A stretch of 64,000 nucleotides of DNA from NCBI RefSeq assembly GCF_017654605.1, contig NZ_CP072113.1:1736001-1800000 (forward strand), written 5' to 3'. Numbering within the stretch: the first letter of the stretch is position 1; each line of letters starts with the position of its first letter. The notes below the pieces were generated by a model. It ran no database searches. It had not been told where the DNA came from and saw only the letters and a list, made by a program, of their open reading frames with translations. Both the position numbers and the translations under genes were made by a program. Positions 32,045 to 41,694 of this stretch are shown here, piece by piece. Source of the stretch: Yimella sp. cx-51. Lineage in GTDB: Bacteria > Actinomycetota > Actinomycetes > Actinomycetales > Dermatophilaceae.

Positions 32045-33844
32045 GTGCACGACCACGGCTCCCCGACCGACCGTCCGTTGCGAGCAATGTGGCAGCGCTA
32101 TCGCGCCTATCGCGGCAGGTTCATGGCCGCAGTGCTCTTCTCGAGCTTGAACAAGATCTTCGATGTCGTTCCCGAGCTCCTCATCGGCGCGGCCGTCGAC
32201 GTCGTGGTCCGGGGCGACGAATCGTTCGTTGGCAGTGCCTTGGGCGTCGAGTCGCGGCACGCGCAACTGGCGTGGCTGGCGGCCATCAATGTCGTCGTGT
32301 GGTTGCTGGAGAGCCTCACCGAATACATCGCCGCAGTGCTCTTCCGCGGACTGTCACAGTCGGTCGAGCACGACCTGCGCATCGAGGCGTACGACCACGC
32401 ACAACGTCTTGATCTCGGCTGGCACGAACGGCGACCGCAGGGCGCGACCCTCGCGATCGTCAACGACGACATCAACCAACTCGAACGCTTCCTCGACGTC
32501 GGCGTGCCCCGCATCCTGCAGACAGCGCTCAACATTTTGCTGGTCGGCGCGGTCTTCGCATTCGCCTCCTGGCAACTGCTGCTCTTCGCTGTGGTGCCGA
32601 TCCCGTTCATCATCGGCGGGGCACTGCTCTTCCAGCGTCGCCTCGAGCCGTTGTACGCGCGGGTGCGCCAGGGAGTGGCTGATCTGTCGGCCGCGCTGTC
32701 GGCGAACATCGCCGGTCTGGCAACGGTCAAGGCGTTCACCGCCGAGGACCGCGAGCGCGATCGGATCGAGGCGGTCTCCGACGCCTACCGGGAAGCCAAC
32801 GTGCACGCGATCCGGGCTTCCGCAGCGTTCGTGCCGATCGTCCGGACGGCGATCCTTGCCGGCTTCACGTGCACCTTGCTCATCGGCGGCTGGCAGGTGC
32901 TCGACGGCGAGCTCGAGGTCGGCATGTACTCCGTGCTGGTCTTCATGACCCAGCGGCTGCTCTGGCCGTTGACCGATGTCGCTGAAGTGCTCGACCTCTA
33001 CCAGCGCGGGCGCGCCTCCATCGTCCGCGTGCTCGGCCTCCTCGACGAGCGCGCGCTCGTGCAGCCGGGGTCGAACACCTTGCCCGAGCCGGTCACCGGA
33101 CGGATCGGGTTGCGGGCGGTGCGCGCGGGTTATGCCGACGGACCGGACGTGTTGCACGGCATCGATCTGGTCATTCCTGCGGGAGAAACGCATGCGGTCG
33201 TCGGCGCGACGGGAGCCGGGAAGTCGACGCTGCTGCGCCAGCTGCTCCGGTTCGACGACCCGCGCTCGGGTGCGGTGTTGCTCGACGGTCAGGACGTGCG
33301 CGACCTGGACTGGGAGTCGTTGCGGGGATCGATGGGCTATGTGGCACAGGACGTCTACCTGTTCGCCGGCAGCCTGGCCGACAACATCGCCTACGGTCGC
33401 CCCGACGCCACCCGGGAGCAGATCAGGGCGGCGGCAGCTGCAGCCGCCGCGCTCGAAGTGATCGAAGCACTGCCCGAGGGTCTGGACACCTGGGTGGGCG
33501 AACGAGGCGTGACCTTGTCCGGCGGACAACGGCAGCGCATTGCCCTGGCCCGAGCTCTTCTTCGTGAGCCCCCTGTGCTCGTGCTGGACGAGGCAACGAG
33601 TGCCGTCGACAACGAGACCGAAGCCGCGATCCAGCGATCGTTGCGCACCGCCACGATGGGCCGCACGGCGGTTGTCGTCGCCCACCGGTTGTCCACGATC
33701 CGCAACGCCCATCGCATCTGGGTGCTCGAGGCCGGACGCATCGTCGAGTCAGGCACCCACGACGAGTTGGTCGCACACAACGGCCTGTACGCCGCGCTGT
33801 GGAAGGTGCAGACCGGCGACACGGCCACGGACCCGCAGGTCTGA
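32045..33844 (+). CDS. ABC transporter, fused permease and ATP-binding protein
   Basis: 599 residues from GTG 32045, preceded by GAGGAC at good spacing; a GTG at 32033 is possible but less well placed. Six membrane helices lie in the first ~320 residues. The ATPase has Walker A VGATGAGKST (Lys ~393), signature LSGGQRQR, Walker B VLVLDEATSAVD and H-loop VAHRLSTI. It is a half-size exporter whose substrate is unknown. It lies between duplicated tRNA clusters and converges on a decayed siderophore permease, so a siderophore-export link is possible but unproven. Confidence 0.92.
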   Translation: MHDHGSPTDRPLRAMWQRYRAYRGRFMAAVLFSSLNKIFDVVPELLIGAAVDVVVRGDESFVGSALGVESRHAQLAWLAAINVVVWLLESLTEYIAAVLFRGLSQSVEHDLRIEAYDHAQRLDLGWHERRPQGATLAIVNDDINQLERFLDVGVPRILQTALNILLVGAVFAFASWQLLLFAVVPIPFIIGGALLFQRRLEPLYARVRQGVADLSAALSANIAGLATVKAFTAEDRERDRIEAVSDAYREANVHAIRASAAFVPIVRTAILAGFTCTLLIGGWQVLDGELEVGMYSVLVFMTQRLLWPLTDVAEVLDLYQRGRASIVRVLGLLDERALVQPGSNTLPEPVTGRIGLRAVRAGYADGPDVLHGIDLVIPAGETHAVVGATGAGKSTLLRQLLRFDDPRSGAVLLDGQDVRDLDWESLRGSMGYVAQDVYLFAGSLADNIAYGRPDATREQIRAAAAAAAALEVIEALPEGLDTWVGERGVTLSGGQRQRIALARALLREPPVLVLDEATSAVDNETEAAIQRSLRTATMGRTAVVVAHRLSTIRNAHRIWVLEAGRIVESGTHDELVAHNGLYAALWKVQTGDTATDPQV

Positions 33845-35130
33845 TCAGACCGGCCGCGATTTCTTCAGCAGGTACAGGAAGTACGGCGCACCGATCAGCG
33901 CGACCACGAGCCCGGCCGGTATCTGTGCCGGGGCGATGACGCTGCGGCCGAGGGTGTCCGCCAGGCTGAGCACCAGGGCCCCGAGCAGCACCGCAACCGG
34001 TATCACGGCGCGATGCCGACCACCGACGAGTGCGCGGGCGGCTTGTGGTGCGACCAGCCCGACGAAGCCGACGACTCCGACGGCCGACACGGCCGCTGCA
34101 GCGAGCAATGCTGCGATGGTCAGGCTGCCCAGGTGAAGACGTTCCAGTCGGATGCCGACCGTGCGAGGAAGGTCCTCGTCCACCCCCACCAGGTCGAGCT
34201 CACGGTGAAGCGCCCACAGTGCAGGCAATGCGACGATCAGCAGCCCGAGCACCGGCAGCACCTGGCTCCACGTGCGTCCGTAGGTCGAACCGGACAGCCA
34301 GGTGAAGATGTTCGGGGTGTCCCACGGGTTGGCCTGCAGCACGACGACGGTGGTGAGCGCGCTCGTCGCGAACCACACACCGATACCGATGAGCACCAAG
34401 CGTTCTGATTCCAGTCCCCCACGCCACGCAAGTGCGTAGACGAGCGCGAACGCAGCGAGCGCGCCGGCAGCAGCGGCGAGCCCGATGCCCTGTGCGGACG
34501 CCGCCGCCGGGGCAAGGGTGACCAGCAACGCGCCGGCCAGTCCGGCGCCGCCGGTGATTCCGAGCAGACCTGGTTCGGCCAGCGGGTTACGGCAAACGGC
34601 CTGGACGACTGTTCCCGACAGTGCAAGCGCCGCTCCGGCGAGGAGGGCGCCCACAACGCGCGGTGCCCGCTCGTCGAGGGCGAAGGTGACCAGCGGTCCG
34701 GCCTGGCCACGGGTCCAGTTGATGAGGTCGCCGGTCAGCAGGCGGTGTATCCCGCCAGTAACGCCAGCACCACGGCAGCGGCCACGGCCAGCACGAGACC
34801 GGTGATGATCCACCCGACAGGGCGATCCGGCCGGGACCGGGTCGTGGCACTCGCCGCACCCGCGCTGCCTTGCGAGCGCCGTGCCAGCGTGATCAGCACC
34901 AGGGCTCCCACGATGGAGGTCGCGACTCCGGTGGGCACCGACAGTGCAGCGTCGGCACCGAGGACGGCCCGCATGACGATGTCGGAGAGCAGCACCACCA
35001 GCGCGCCGACCAGACCCGACATGGGCAGCAATACCTGGTGTCGGCTGAGTGAGGGCAGCACGAATCGCAGCAGTCGAGCGATGCCTGAATGCTTGGGCGA
35101 GGTGACCGGCCCACCGGCCTGGGCAGGCAA
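33845..35130 (-). pseudogene. FecCD/FhuB-type siderophore ABC permease, truncated and frameshifted
   Basis: Two frames together make the end of a fused permease. In the first (down to 34735) one reads the tail of permease half one (ARLLRFVLPSLSRHQVLLPMSGLVGAL ... PTGVATSIVGALVLITLARR), a linker, and the first helix of half two (GWIITGLVLAVAAAVVLALLAGYT). It then stops, while half two continues in another frame (HRLLTGDLINWTRGQAGPLV ... LAGAALALSGTVVQAVCRNPLAEPGLLGITGGAGLAGA ... DTLGRSVIAPAQIPAGLVVALIGAPYFLYLLKK). A one- or two-base indel near 34740-34765 explains this. The first ~270 residues of half one are missing, cut next to the tRNA cluster. Half two alone might still be made, but lacks helix 1. 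Confidence 0.82.
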
Positions 35131-35144
35131 CTCTCGGTGGAGGC

Positions 35145-35187
35145 AAAAAGTGGCTCCGACCGGGCCGTTCTGCGCCGATCGGAGCCA
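35145..35187 (-). terminator. Rho-independent terminator of the tRNA-Gly/Cys/Val unit
   Basis: On the minus strand TGGCTCCGA pairs with TCGGAGCCA, with extra pairs inside, followed by CTTTTTG. It lies six bases past the CCA end of tRNA-Val and immediately before the truncated permease. Confidence 0.85.
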
Positions 35188-35192
35188 ACTAT

Positions 35193-35267
35193 TGGTGGGC
35201 GATACTGGGTTTGAACCAGTGACCTCTTCCGTGTCAAGGAAGCGCGCTACCGCTGCGCCAATCGCCC
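35193..35267 (-). tRNA. tRNA-Val(GAC), second copy
   Basis: Same sequence as 31723-31797, anticodon loop TTGACAC, CCA encoded. Last gene of a three-tRNA transcript read Gly-Cys-Val on the minus strand. Confidence 0.94.
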
Positions 35268-35268
35268 G

Positions 35269-35339
35269 AGGTGGCGACGGGATTTGAACCCGTGTAGACG
35301 GCTTTGCAGGCCGTTGCCTCGCCTCTCGGCCACGCCACC
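35269..35339 (-). tRNA. tRNA-Cys(GCA)
   Basis: Acceptor GGTGGCG/CGCCACC, anticodon stem ACGGC/GCCGT with loop CTGCAAA (GCA), T-arm CGGG-TTCAAAT-CCCG, T73. It lies one base from tRNA-Val and is absent from the first cluster. Confidence 0.94.
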
Positions 35340-35377
35340 GGTGATACTTCTGTTCGATCTGCCGTAGGCAAGACCAG

Positions 35378-35450
35378 AGCGGACAACCGGGCTCGAACCG
35401 GCGACCTCAACCTTGGCAAGGTTGCGCTCTACCAACTGAGCTATGTCCGC
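35378..35450 (-). tRNA. tRNA-Gly(GCC), second copy
   Basis: Same sequence as 31812-31884, anticodon GCC, T73, no encoded CCA. First gene of the three-tRNA transcript. Confidence 0.94.
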
Positions 35451-35480
35451 CTGCACCGCCATGCGGTGCGCTGCATGAGG

Positions 35481-36587
35481 CTAACCGATCGAGGCAGGTG
35501 AATCCAATCGGGACGCGCCGCCTTTCGAATCGGACGCGGTGGCTTCATCGGCGTCCGAGTCATCGTGCTCGCGGGCGGCTGCCGGTTTGCCCGCCGGCCG
35601 GCGCCCCAACGGGATGGGGCCAGAGCGGGTGTCTGCCAGCTTTTCGCGGGTGCGCTGCACTCCGTCGGTGAGGAACTCGCGTGCACGCTCGTGCACCGGC
35701 CCCTTCAGCTCCACCGGCCACAGGCGCATCGTGGCGGCATTGAGCGCCGCACCGATCAGCACCGCGATGCCGAGGAAGTACATCCAGATGAGCACGACGA
35801 TCGCGGCGGCCAGCGGTCCGTAGATGCTCGTGCCGCCGACTGACGCGCCGAGCAGATAGCGCAGCGCCATCGCCGAGAGCACCCAGATCGCCAGCGTGAG
35901 GATCGCGCCCGGGAGGTCTCGCACCCAGGGTGTCTTGTGCGGGGTGGCGATGTAGAACAACGTCGAGAAGCCGAGCACGGTCAGGCCGCCGACAAGCGGC
36001 CAGTAGAACATCATCAGCACTTGGAGTTGGCCCGGCAGCCATTCGCTGAGCAACTGCGGTCCGACGACGATGAGCGGCACCACGATCGCGCCGAAGACCA
36101 AGGTGACGAAGTACAGTGACAGGCTCATCAGCCGGGTGCGCACGATGCCGCGCTCGCCACCCTGGCCGTACATGATCGACACGGTGTCGAGCAGCACGTT
36201 GAGGGCTCGCGAGCCCGACCACAACGAGAGCAGGAAACCGGCCGAGATGACATCAGGGCGCCCACCACGCAGCGCGTCGGAGATGGTCGGCATGATCACC
36301 TGCTGCAGGCTCTCCTCGGAGAAGAACTGCGTCGCGTAGCTCTCGATGGCCTCTGTGAATCTCGCCACAGCGTTGTCGCCCAGCCAGCCACCCAGGTAGC
36401 CCACCCCACCCAGCAGTCCGAAGACCAGGGGCGGGAAGGACAACAGCGCGAAGAAGCCGGCCTCGGCGGCAAGCCCGGTGACGCGGTACTGCATGCAGAC
36501 ACGGAAGGTCTCGCGCACGAGTCGGGCAAGCCCCAACAGGCCCGGCACCCTGCTGAGTGCCGCGACGGTGGAGGCGCGCACACTCAC
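35481..36587 (-). CDS. YihY/BrkB family inner-membrane protein
   Basis: 368 residues from GTG 36587. Six membrane helices span about residues 45-290, with family segments ALLSFPPLVFGLLGGVGYLGGWLGD, ISAGFLLSLWSGSRALNVLLDTVSIMYG and YGPLAAAIVVLIWMYFLGIAVLIGAALNA. The last ~80 residues are a charged cytoplasmic tail. Role in the envelope unknown; early claims of RNase BN activity for this family are not accepted. It starts head to head with glgX. Confidence 0.9.
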   Translation of the reverse strand: MSVRASTVAALSRVPGLLGLARLVRETFRVCMQYRVTGLAAEAGFFALLSFPPLVFGLLGGVGYLGGWLGDNAVARFTEAIESYATQFFSEESLQQVIMPTISDALRGGRPDVISAGFLLSLWSGSRALNVLLDTVSIMYGQGGERGIVRTRLMSLSLYFVTLVFGAIVVPLIVVGPQLLSEWLPGQLQVLMMFYWPLVGGLTVLGFSTLFYIATPHKTPWVRDLPGAILTLAIWVLSAMALRYLLGASVGGTSIYGPLAAAIVVLIWMYFLGIAVLIGAALNAATMRLWPVELKGPVHERAREFLTDGVQRTREKLADTRSGPIPLGRRPAGKPAAAREHDDSDADEATASDSKGGASRLDSPASIG

Positions 36588-36676
36588 CTACGCACCCCGG
36601 TCCGTCCGGTCTTCGCACTCACGTCCTCCACGGTAGTGGTCCAAACAGTCACCTTCGTGCACCACAATGGCGTGCC

Positions 36677-38824
36677 ATGGACATATGGCCAGGACAGCCC
36701 TACCCGCTCGGTGCGACCTTCGACGGTTCCGGGGTCAATTTCGCGATCTTCTCCTCAGTGGCGGAGCGGGTCGAACTCTGCCTGCTCGAACCCGACGACA
36801 CCAGCGGCACCACCACCTTGACCGAGGAGCGGATCGAGCTCACCGAGGTCGACGGGCACGTGTGGCACGCCTATGTTCCTGGCATCCAGCCCGGGCAGCG
36901 CTACGGCTACCGCGTGCACGGCCCCTACGACCCCGACAACGGCCACCGCTGCAACCCGGCCAAACTCCTGCTCGACCCGTATGCGAAGGCCTTCGACGGT
37001 CAGATCGACGGCGACGAGTCGCTCTTCTCCTACCGCTTCGAGGACCCGACCGAGTTCAACGACGACGACTCACTGGGCCACACGATGCTCTCGGTGGTCG
37101 TCAACCCGTTCTTCGACTGGGGCCACGATCGCCCGCCGCGGCACGAGTACCACGACAGCGTGATCTACGAGACCCACGTCAAGGGCCTGACGATGACCCA
37201 CCCGGACGTGCCGGAGGAGATCCGGGGCACCTACGCCGCGCTCGGCCACCCCGCGATCGTCGACCACCTCACCGAACTCGGCGTCACCGCTGTGGAACTG
37301 CTGCCGGTGCACCAGTTCGTGCAGGACACCACCCTGGTCGACAAGGGCCTGTCGAACTACTGGGGCTACAACACGATCGGCTTCCTGGCACCGCACAACG
37401 CTTACAGCAGCAGCGGCACCGACGGGCAGCAGGTAACCGAGTTCAAGGCGATGGTGAAGGCACTGCACGCCGCGAACATCGAGGTCATTCTCGACGTCGT
37501 CTACAACCACACCGCCGAAGGAAACCAGCTCGGCCCCACGATCGCTTTCCGCGGTCTCGACAACGCCGACTACTACCGGCTGGTCGACAGCGACAAGTCG
37601 CACTACTACGACACCACCGGCACCGGCAACAGCCTGCTGATGCGCAGCCCGCACGTCCTGCAGTTGATCATGGACTCGCTGCGCTACTGGGTGACCGAGA
37701 TGCACGTCGACGGTTTCCGGTTCGACCTCGCCGCCACGTTGGCCCGCCAGTTCCACGAGGTCGACCGACTCTCGGCGTTCTTCGACATCATCCAGCAGGA
37801 CCCCATCATCAGCCAGGTGAAACTGATCGCCGAGCCGTGGGACCTCGGCGACGGCGGTTACCAGGTGGGCAACTTCCCACCGCTGTGGACCGAGTGGAAC
37901 GGCAAGTACCGCGACACCGTGCGCGACTTCTGGCGCGGTGAGCCGTCCACCTTGGGCGAATTCGCTTCTCGTATCACCGGATCCAGCGATCTGTACGCCC
38001 ATTCGGGACGTCGCCCGATCGCGTCGATCAACTTCATCACTGCGCACGACGGATTCACCCTGCGCGACCTGGTGAGCTACAACGAGAAGCACAACGACGC
38101 CAACGGCGAGGACGGCAACGACGGCGAGTCGCACAACCGCTCGTGGAACTGCGGCGTCGAGGGTCCGACCGATGATGCGTCCGTCCGGGCCCTGCGTCGT
38201 CGCCAGCAGCGCAACTTCCTCACCACCCTGCTGCTGAGCCAAGGCGTGCCGATGATGGCGCACGGCGACGAGCTCGGACGCAGCCAGGGCGGCAACAACA
38301 ATGTCTACTGCCAGGACAACGAGATCTCCTGGATCGACTGGGATCTGGACGAGGAACAGCAGTCGCTGCTCGAGTTCACCAGCCGGCTGATCAAGCTGCG
38401 TCTGGAGCACCCGACGTTCTGCCGTCGGCGCTTCTTCCAGGGCCAGGCCGACCACGGCGGCGAGAGCACCATCGGCGACATCGGCTGGTACTCCCCCGAC
38501 GGCAACGCGATGACCGAGCTCGACTGGCGCAACCGTCTGGCTCGCTCGATGACGGTGTTCCTCAACGGCACCGCGATCCAGGCACCCGACCCGCAGGGGC
38601 GCCGGGTCGTCGACGACCACTTCCTGCTGCTGTTCAACGGCGGCGACGAAAACCTCGAATTCACGGTGCCGTCGGTCGTTGCGGACGCCGAATGGAGCGT
38701 GGCGATCGACACCTCGGCTGATGACGAGGACGACCAGTTCCAGGAGACGATCGAGGGCGGCTACGAGTACACCGTCCCGGCTCACTCGATCGCCGTGCTG
38801 CACTGCACATCCGACGAGAACTGA
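36677..38824 (+). CDS. glgX: Glycogen debranching enzyme GlgX
   Basis: 715 residues from ATG 36677 (MDIWPGQPYPLGATFDGSG); the upstream frame overlaps the divergent gene. The N-terminal CBM48 is VNFAIFSSVAERVELCLLEPDD. GH13 catalysis: nucleophile D353 (DGFRFDLAATLAR), acid/base E386 (LIAEPWDLGDGGY), and D458 (FITAHDGFTLRDLVSYNEKHNDANG). Length and the HNDANGE motif fit GlgX/TreX. It hydrolyses alpha-1,6 branches of phosphorylase-limited glycogen, which may also supply trehalose synthesis. Confidence 0.95.
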   Translation: MDIWPGQPYPLGATFDGSGVNFAIFSSVAERVELCLLEPDDTSGTTTLTEERIELTEVDGHVWHAYVPGIQPGQRYGYRVHGPYDPDNGHRCNPAKLLLDPYAKAFDGQIDGDESLFSYRFEDPTEFNDDDSLGHTMLSVVVNPFFDWGHDRPPRHEYHDSVIYETHVKGLTMTHPDVPEEIRGTYAALGHPAIVDHLTELGVTAVELLPVHQFVQDTTLVDKGLSNYWGYNTIGFLAPHNAYSSSGTDGQQVTEFKAMVKALHAANIEVILDVVYNHTAEGNQLGPTIAFRGLDNADYYRLVDSDKSHYYDTTGTGNSLLMRSPHVLQLIMDSLRYWVTEMHVDGFRFDLAATLARQFHEVDRLSAFFDIIQQDPIISQVKLIAEPWDLGDGGYQVGNFPPLWTEWNGKYRDTVRDFWRGEPSTLGEFASRITGSSDLYAHSGRRPIASINFITAHDGFTLRDLVSYNEKHNDANGEDGNDGESHNRSWNCGVEGPTDDASVRALRRRQQRNFLTTLLLSQGVPMMAHGDELGRSQGGNNNVYCQDNEISWIDWDLDEEQQSLLEFTSRLIKLRLEHPTFCRRRFFQGQADHGGESTIGDIGWYSPDGNAMTELDWRNRLARSMTVFLNGTAIQAPDPQGRRVVDDHFLLLFNGGDENLEFTVPSVVADAEWSVAIDTSADDEDDQFQETIEGGYEYTVPAHSIAVLHCTSDEN

Positions 38825-38862
38825 TCAGATGAGTCTGAACTGAACTCAGTCGAACTGAAAAC

Positions 38863-38892
38863 GGCCCGACCAACATGAGTGTTGGTCGGGCC
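38863..38892. terminator. Bidirectional terminator between glgX and PPK2 gene
   Basis: GGCCCGACCAAC pairs perfectly with GTTGGTCGGGCC across a 6-base loop, with AAAA before and CTTTC after, in the gap between two convergent genes. Confidence 0.82.
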
Positions 38893-38906
38893 CTTTCAGA
38901 TGCAGG

Positions 38907-39815
38907 TCACCGGCATTCGGCGAGTCGCTGCTTCTGCTCCTCCACGTCGAACTCGGCGGCTGGCCATTGCAGGTCGAGCGCTCGCAGGTGGTGCAGCAGG
39001 ATCTGCTGGACGGCCAGGCGGGCGAACCACTTGCGGTCGGCGGGCACGACGTACCAGGGCGCGGTGTCGGTCGACGTCTTGTCGAGCACCGCCTGGTAGG
39101 CCTCCTGGTAGGCGGGCCAGTGCTCACGCTCGTCCAGGTCGCCTGGATTGAACTTCCACCACTTGTCGGGGCGGTCGAGCCGCTCGCGCAGGCGTGCCTT
39201 CTGCTCGTCGGCCGAGATGTGCAACATGATCTTGATGATGTGGGTGTCGTTGCCCGACACCGACTTCTCGAAGGTGTTGATCTGGCCGTAGCGCCGCTGC
39301 CAAGTGCTCGCCGGGACGAGATTATGCACCCGCACGATGAGAACGTCCTCGTAGTGCGAGCGATCGAAGACCCCGATGTATCCGGGCTTCGGCAGTGCCT
39401 TGCGGATGCGCCAGAGGAACGGGTGTTTCCGCTCTTCGGCATTCGGCGCCTTGAAGGAGGTCAGCTGCACACCCTGCGGGTCGACGCTGCCGACGACGTG
39501 CCGCATGATGCCGCCCTTGCCGGAGGTGTCCATGCCCTGCACGACGAGCAGGATCGACGGGCCCTCCCCATCACGCCCACCGGCGTACAGCCGTTCCTGC
39601 AGAGTGTCGAGCTCGTCGACACCGGCAGCCAGTAGTTCCTCGGCCGCCGCCTTGTCGCCCTTGAAGCCGGGAGTCGAAGAAGCATCGAACGACGCGAGTT
39701 GGAATCCCTGCGTGACGCGCAGCTTCTGGACGATCTCGGTCGCGAGATCGACGCCGCCGGGCTTCTCCTTGGGCGCCTTTTCCTTGACGGACTTCTTCGA
39801 CTTCTTCTTGGCCAT
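38907..39815 (-). CDS. ppk2: Polyphosphate kinase 2 family protein
   Basis: 302 residues from ATG 39815 (MAKKKSKKSVKEKAP); the frame above it is not coding. Walker A GMDTSGKGG (94-102), lid and Walker B region FDRSHYEDVLIVRVHNLVP, and KWWKFNPGDLDEREHW identify PPK2, of the type that phosphorylates nucleoside mono- or diphosphates from polyphosphate. The Lys-rich start may bind polyphosphate. It lies convergent with glgX, another storage-polymer enzyme. Confidence 0.92.
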   Translation of the reverse strand: MAKKKSKKSVKEKAPKEKPGGVDLATEIVQKLRVTQGFQLASFDASSTPGFKGDKAAAEELLAAGVDELDTLQERLYAGGRDGEGPSILLVVQGMDTSGKGGIMRHVVGSVDPQGVQLTSFKAPNAEERKHPFLWRIRKALPKPGYIGVFDRSHYEDVLIVRVHNLVPASTWQRRYGQINTFEKSVSGNDTHIIKIMLHISADEQKARLRERLDRPDKWWKFNPGDLDEREHWPAYQEAYQAVLDKTSTDTAPWYVVPADRKWFARLAVQQILLHHLRALDLQWPAAEFDVEEQKQRLAECR

Positions 39816-39836
39816 AGGGGATGTTCTCACGATTGG

Positions 39837-40547
39837 ATGGCCGACATGAGGAATCTGTTGGCCCATCATGGCGATCACGAGCAGGACGCACGGCTGGAGC
39901 CCGCGGATCTCCCTGCGGCGTACGGCTTGGCGGACGACACAGGCTGGTTCGTGCGTCTGAACTTCGTTGCGACCGTAGATGGTTCGGTGGTCGGAGCCGA
40001 TCACCGGTCGGGCTCGATCAACAACGATGTCGACGGCCTGGTCTTCCAGATGCTACGAGCGTGGGCCGACGTCGTGGTGGTCGGTGCTGGCACCGCCCGC
40101 GCAGAGGAGTACGACGCTCCGATCACCGACGAGCGATGGACCTCGTTGCGTGCCGGACGCCCTCCGCACCCCGCGATGGCCGTGCTCTCGACCCACGGTG
40201 AACTCCCGCCGGGCATGGACACGATGGCACGCAGCGATGTCTTCGCCCTCGACACCAGCGGACCCGACGGCGTGCAACGGGCCTTCCACCAACTACGCCG
40301 CCGCGGCTACGAGAGGGTGCTGCTCGAAGGTGGCCCGACCGTCACCTCGCTGGCGCTTGCCGCCTCGGTGGTCGACGAGATCTGCCTGACCACCTCGCCG
40401 CAACTGGTCGGTGGATCGGCGCACCGCATGGTCGACGGCGACGACCTGCGCCTGGATGCGCAACTGGTGGGCCTCATCGAGAGCGACTCGACGTTGCTGG
40501 CCCGGTGGTCGCTACGCGCCGGCGGGAGCGCAGAAGCTGCGCACTGA
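39837..40547 (+). CDS. RibD C-terminal/dihydrofolate reductase-like reductase
   Basis: 236 residues from ATG 39837; ATG 39846 is also possible. The RibD-C fold shows FVRLNFVATVDGSVVGADHRSGSINNDVDGLVFQMLRAWADVVVVGAGTARAE, the NADPH site, and VLLEGGPTVTSLALAASVVDEICLTTSPQLVGG. Alone, without the deaminase domain, such proteins may be 5-amino-6-ribosylaminouracil reductases of riboflavin synthesis or unrelated reductases; no riboflavin genes are near. Its end overlaps the convergent hydrolase gene by 36 bp. Confidence 0.85.
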   Translation: MADMRNLLAHHGDHEQDARLEPADLPAAYGLADDTGWFVRLNFVATVDGSVVGADHRSGSINNDVDGLVFQMLRAWADVVVVGAGTARAEEYDAPITDERWTSLRAGRPPHPAMAVLSTHGELPPGMDTMARSDVFALDTSGPDGVQRAFHQLRRRGYERVLLEGGPTVTSLALAASVVDEICLTTSPQLVGGSAHRMVDGDDLRLDAQLVGLIESDSTLLARWSLRAGGSAEAAH

Positions 40548-41660
40548 GCGTTCCCATCGCTCGCTGTCGACATTCCATTCCCGACAATGCCGCGCTTGCT
40601 GGTAGCGGTCGAGTTTGATGATGTCCGGCCGCAGTTCCGCCAACTCCACCGACGGAGCGATCGGCACGAATTCGTCGTCCTCGGAATGGATGAGCAACGT
40701 GGGCTTGGTGAGTTCATCGGCGCGCGTCACCCAGTCGGCGCGCGTGATGTCGAGCGGCTCGGCAAGACCGATCAGGTTGCGGTGCAGGCGTCCTCGCATC
40801 ATCTGCTGCCCCATGTCGTTGACAACACCCGGCAGTTTGTTGAGTCCGGCGTGGTGAGCCAGCACGTGCCGCCAATTGATCACCGGAGCGTCGAGGACAA
40901 GGCGACTGACGTGCTCGGCCAGGGGTGAGCGGTCGACGGTCTGCAGCACGGTCGCTCCACCCATCGACCAACCGAAGAGCTGGATGTCGGTGGCGCCCTC
41001 GTCGAGCACATGCCGCATCGCCGCTTCGACGTCCTGCCATTCGGTGAGGCCGAGGTTGTAGAGGCCATCGGCACCGGCTGGTACGCCGACGTCGTTGCGG
41101 TAGTTGATGATCAGCGCGTTGATGCCGCAGCGTTGCAGCGTCGGCAGCGCCCGCAGACATTCCGATCGCAATGCACCTCGACCGTGCACGAGTACGGCCC
41201 ATCGGGTGGAGTCCGGCACCGTCATCCGCCACGCCGGCATGTCACCCACCGGGCTGCGATAGGTGACCTCGTCCAGGTCGATGCCGAGCGAGTCGGCCGG
41301 TGGACCGGCGTAGTAGCTGCCGTTGACCCGCGCGGGCCCGGCTGCCAACTGACCGAAGTCGACGCCCAGCAATTCCCGGGTCACTTCCTTGCCCTGCACC
41401 CCGAGCACCTCACCGATACGGGCATGGGTGTTGTAGCCGCCGACCCACAAGCCGTAGCGTCCCGGCGAGACGGTCTCGTCGTTGGCGTCCAGGGTGATCG
41501 TGAGGTCGGAAAAGGTGCGCACGACGCTGTCGTCGGCCGGTGGTTCGGGGGTGAGCACCTTGCGCGCGAAGTAAGCAGCCGCGGACGCAGCGCTGGCGGC
41601 TCCCATCATGGCTCCGGCTCCCAGTATCGAAGCCGCACGGACGAGGTGTCGAGGTTGCAC
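40512..41660 (-). CDS. Alpha/beta hydrolase, membrane-anchored or secreted
   Basis: 382 residues. The N-terminal hydrophobic segment (about 8-33, AASILGAGAMMGAASAASAAAYFA) could anchor or export it. The nucleophile elbow is GWSMGG, the acid Asp lies in LLIHSEDDEFVP, and a late His is probably the catalytic one (QQARHCREWNVD). It has the oxyanion-type HGRG in AVLVHGRGALRSE. Probably an esterase or peptidase; substrate unknown. Confidence 0.85.
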   Translation of the reverse strand: MQPRHLVRAASILGAGAMMGAASAASAAAYFARKVLTPEPPADDSVVRTFSDLTITLDANDETVSPGRYGLWVGGYNTHARIGEVLGVQGKEVTRELLGVDFGQLAAGPARVNGSYYAGPPADSLGIDLDEVTYRSPVGDMPAWRMTVPDSTRWAVLVHGRGALRSECLRALPTLQRCGINALIINYRNDVGVPAGADGLYNLGLTEWQDVEAAMRHVLDEGATDIQLFGWSMGGATVLQTVDRSPLAEHVSRLVLDAPVINWRHVLAHHAGLNKLPGVVNDMGQQMMRGRLHRNLIGLAEPLDITRADWVTRADELTKPTLLIHSEDDEFVPIAPSVELAELRPDIIKLDRYQQARHCREWNVDSERWERSVRSFCAPAGA

Positions 41661-41694
41661 ACCCCCATCGTGTCAGCCGCGACACAATGACGGC

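Noticed and set aside
37070-38803. 577-codon minus-strand frame over glgX
   Set aside because: The + strand glgX has all catalytic motifs; the antisense product is Val-rich and unlike any protein.
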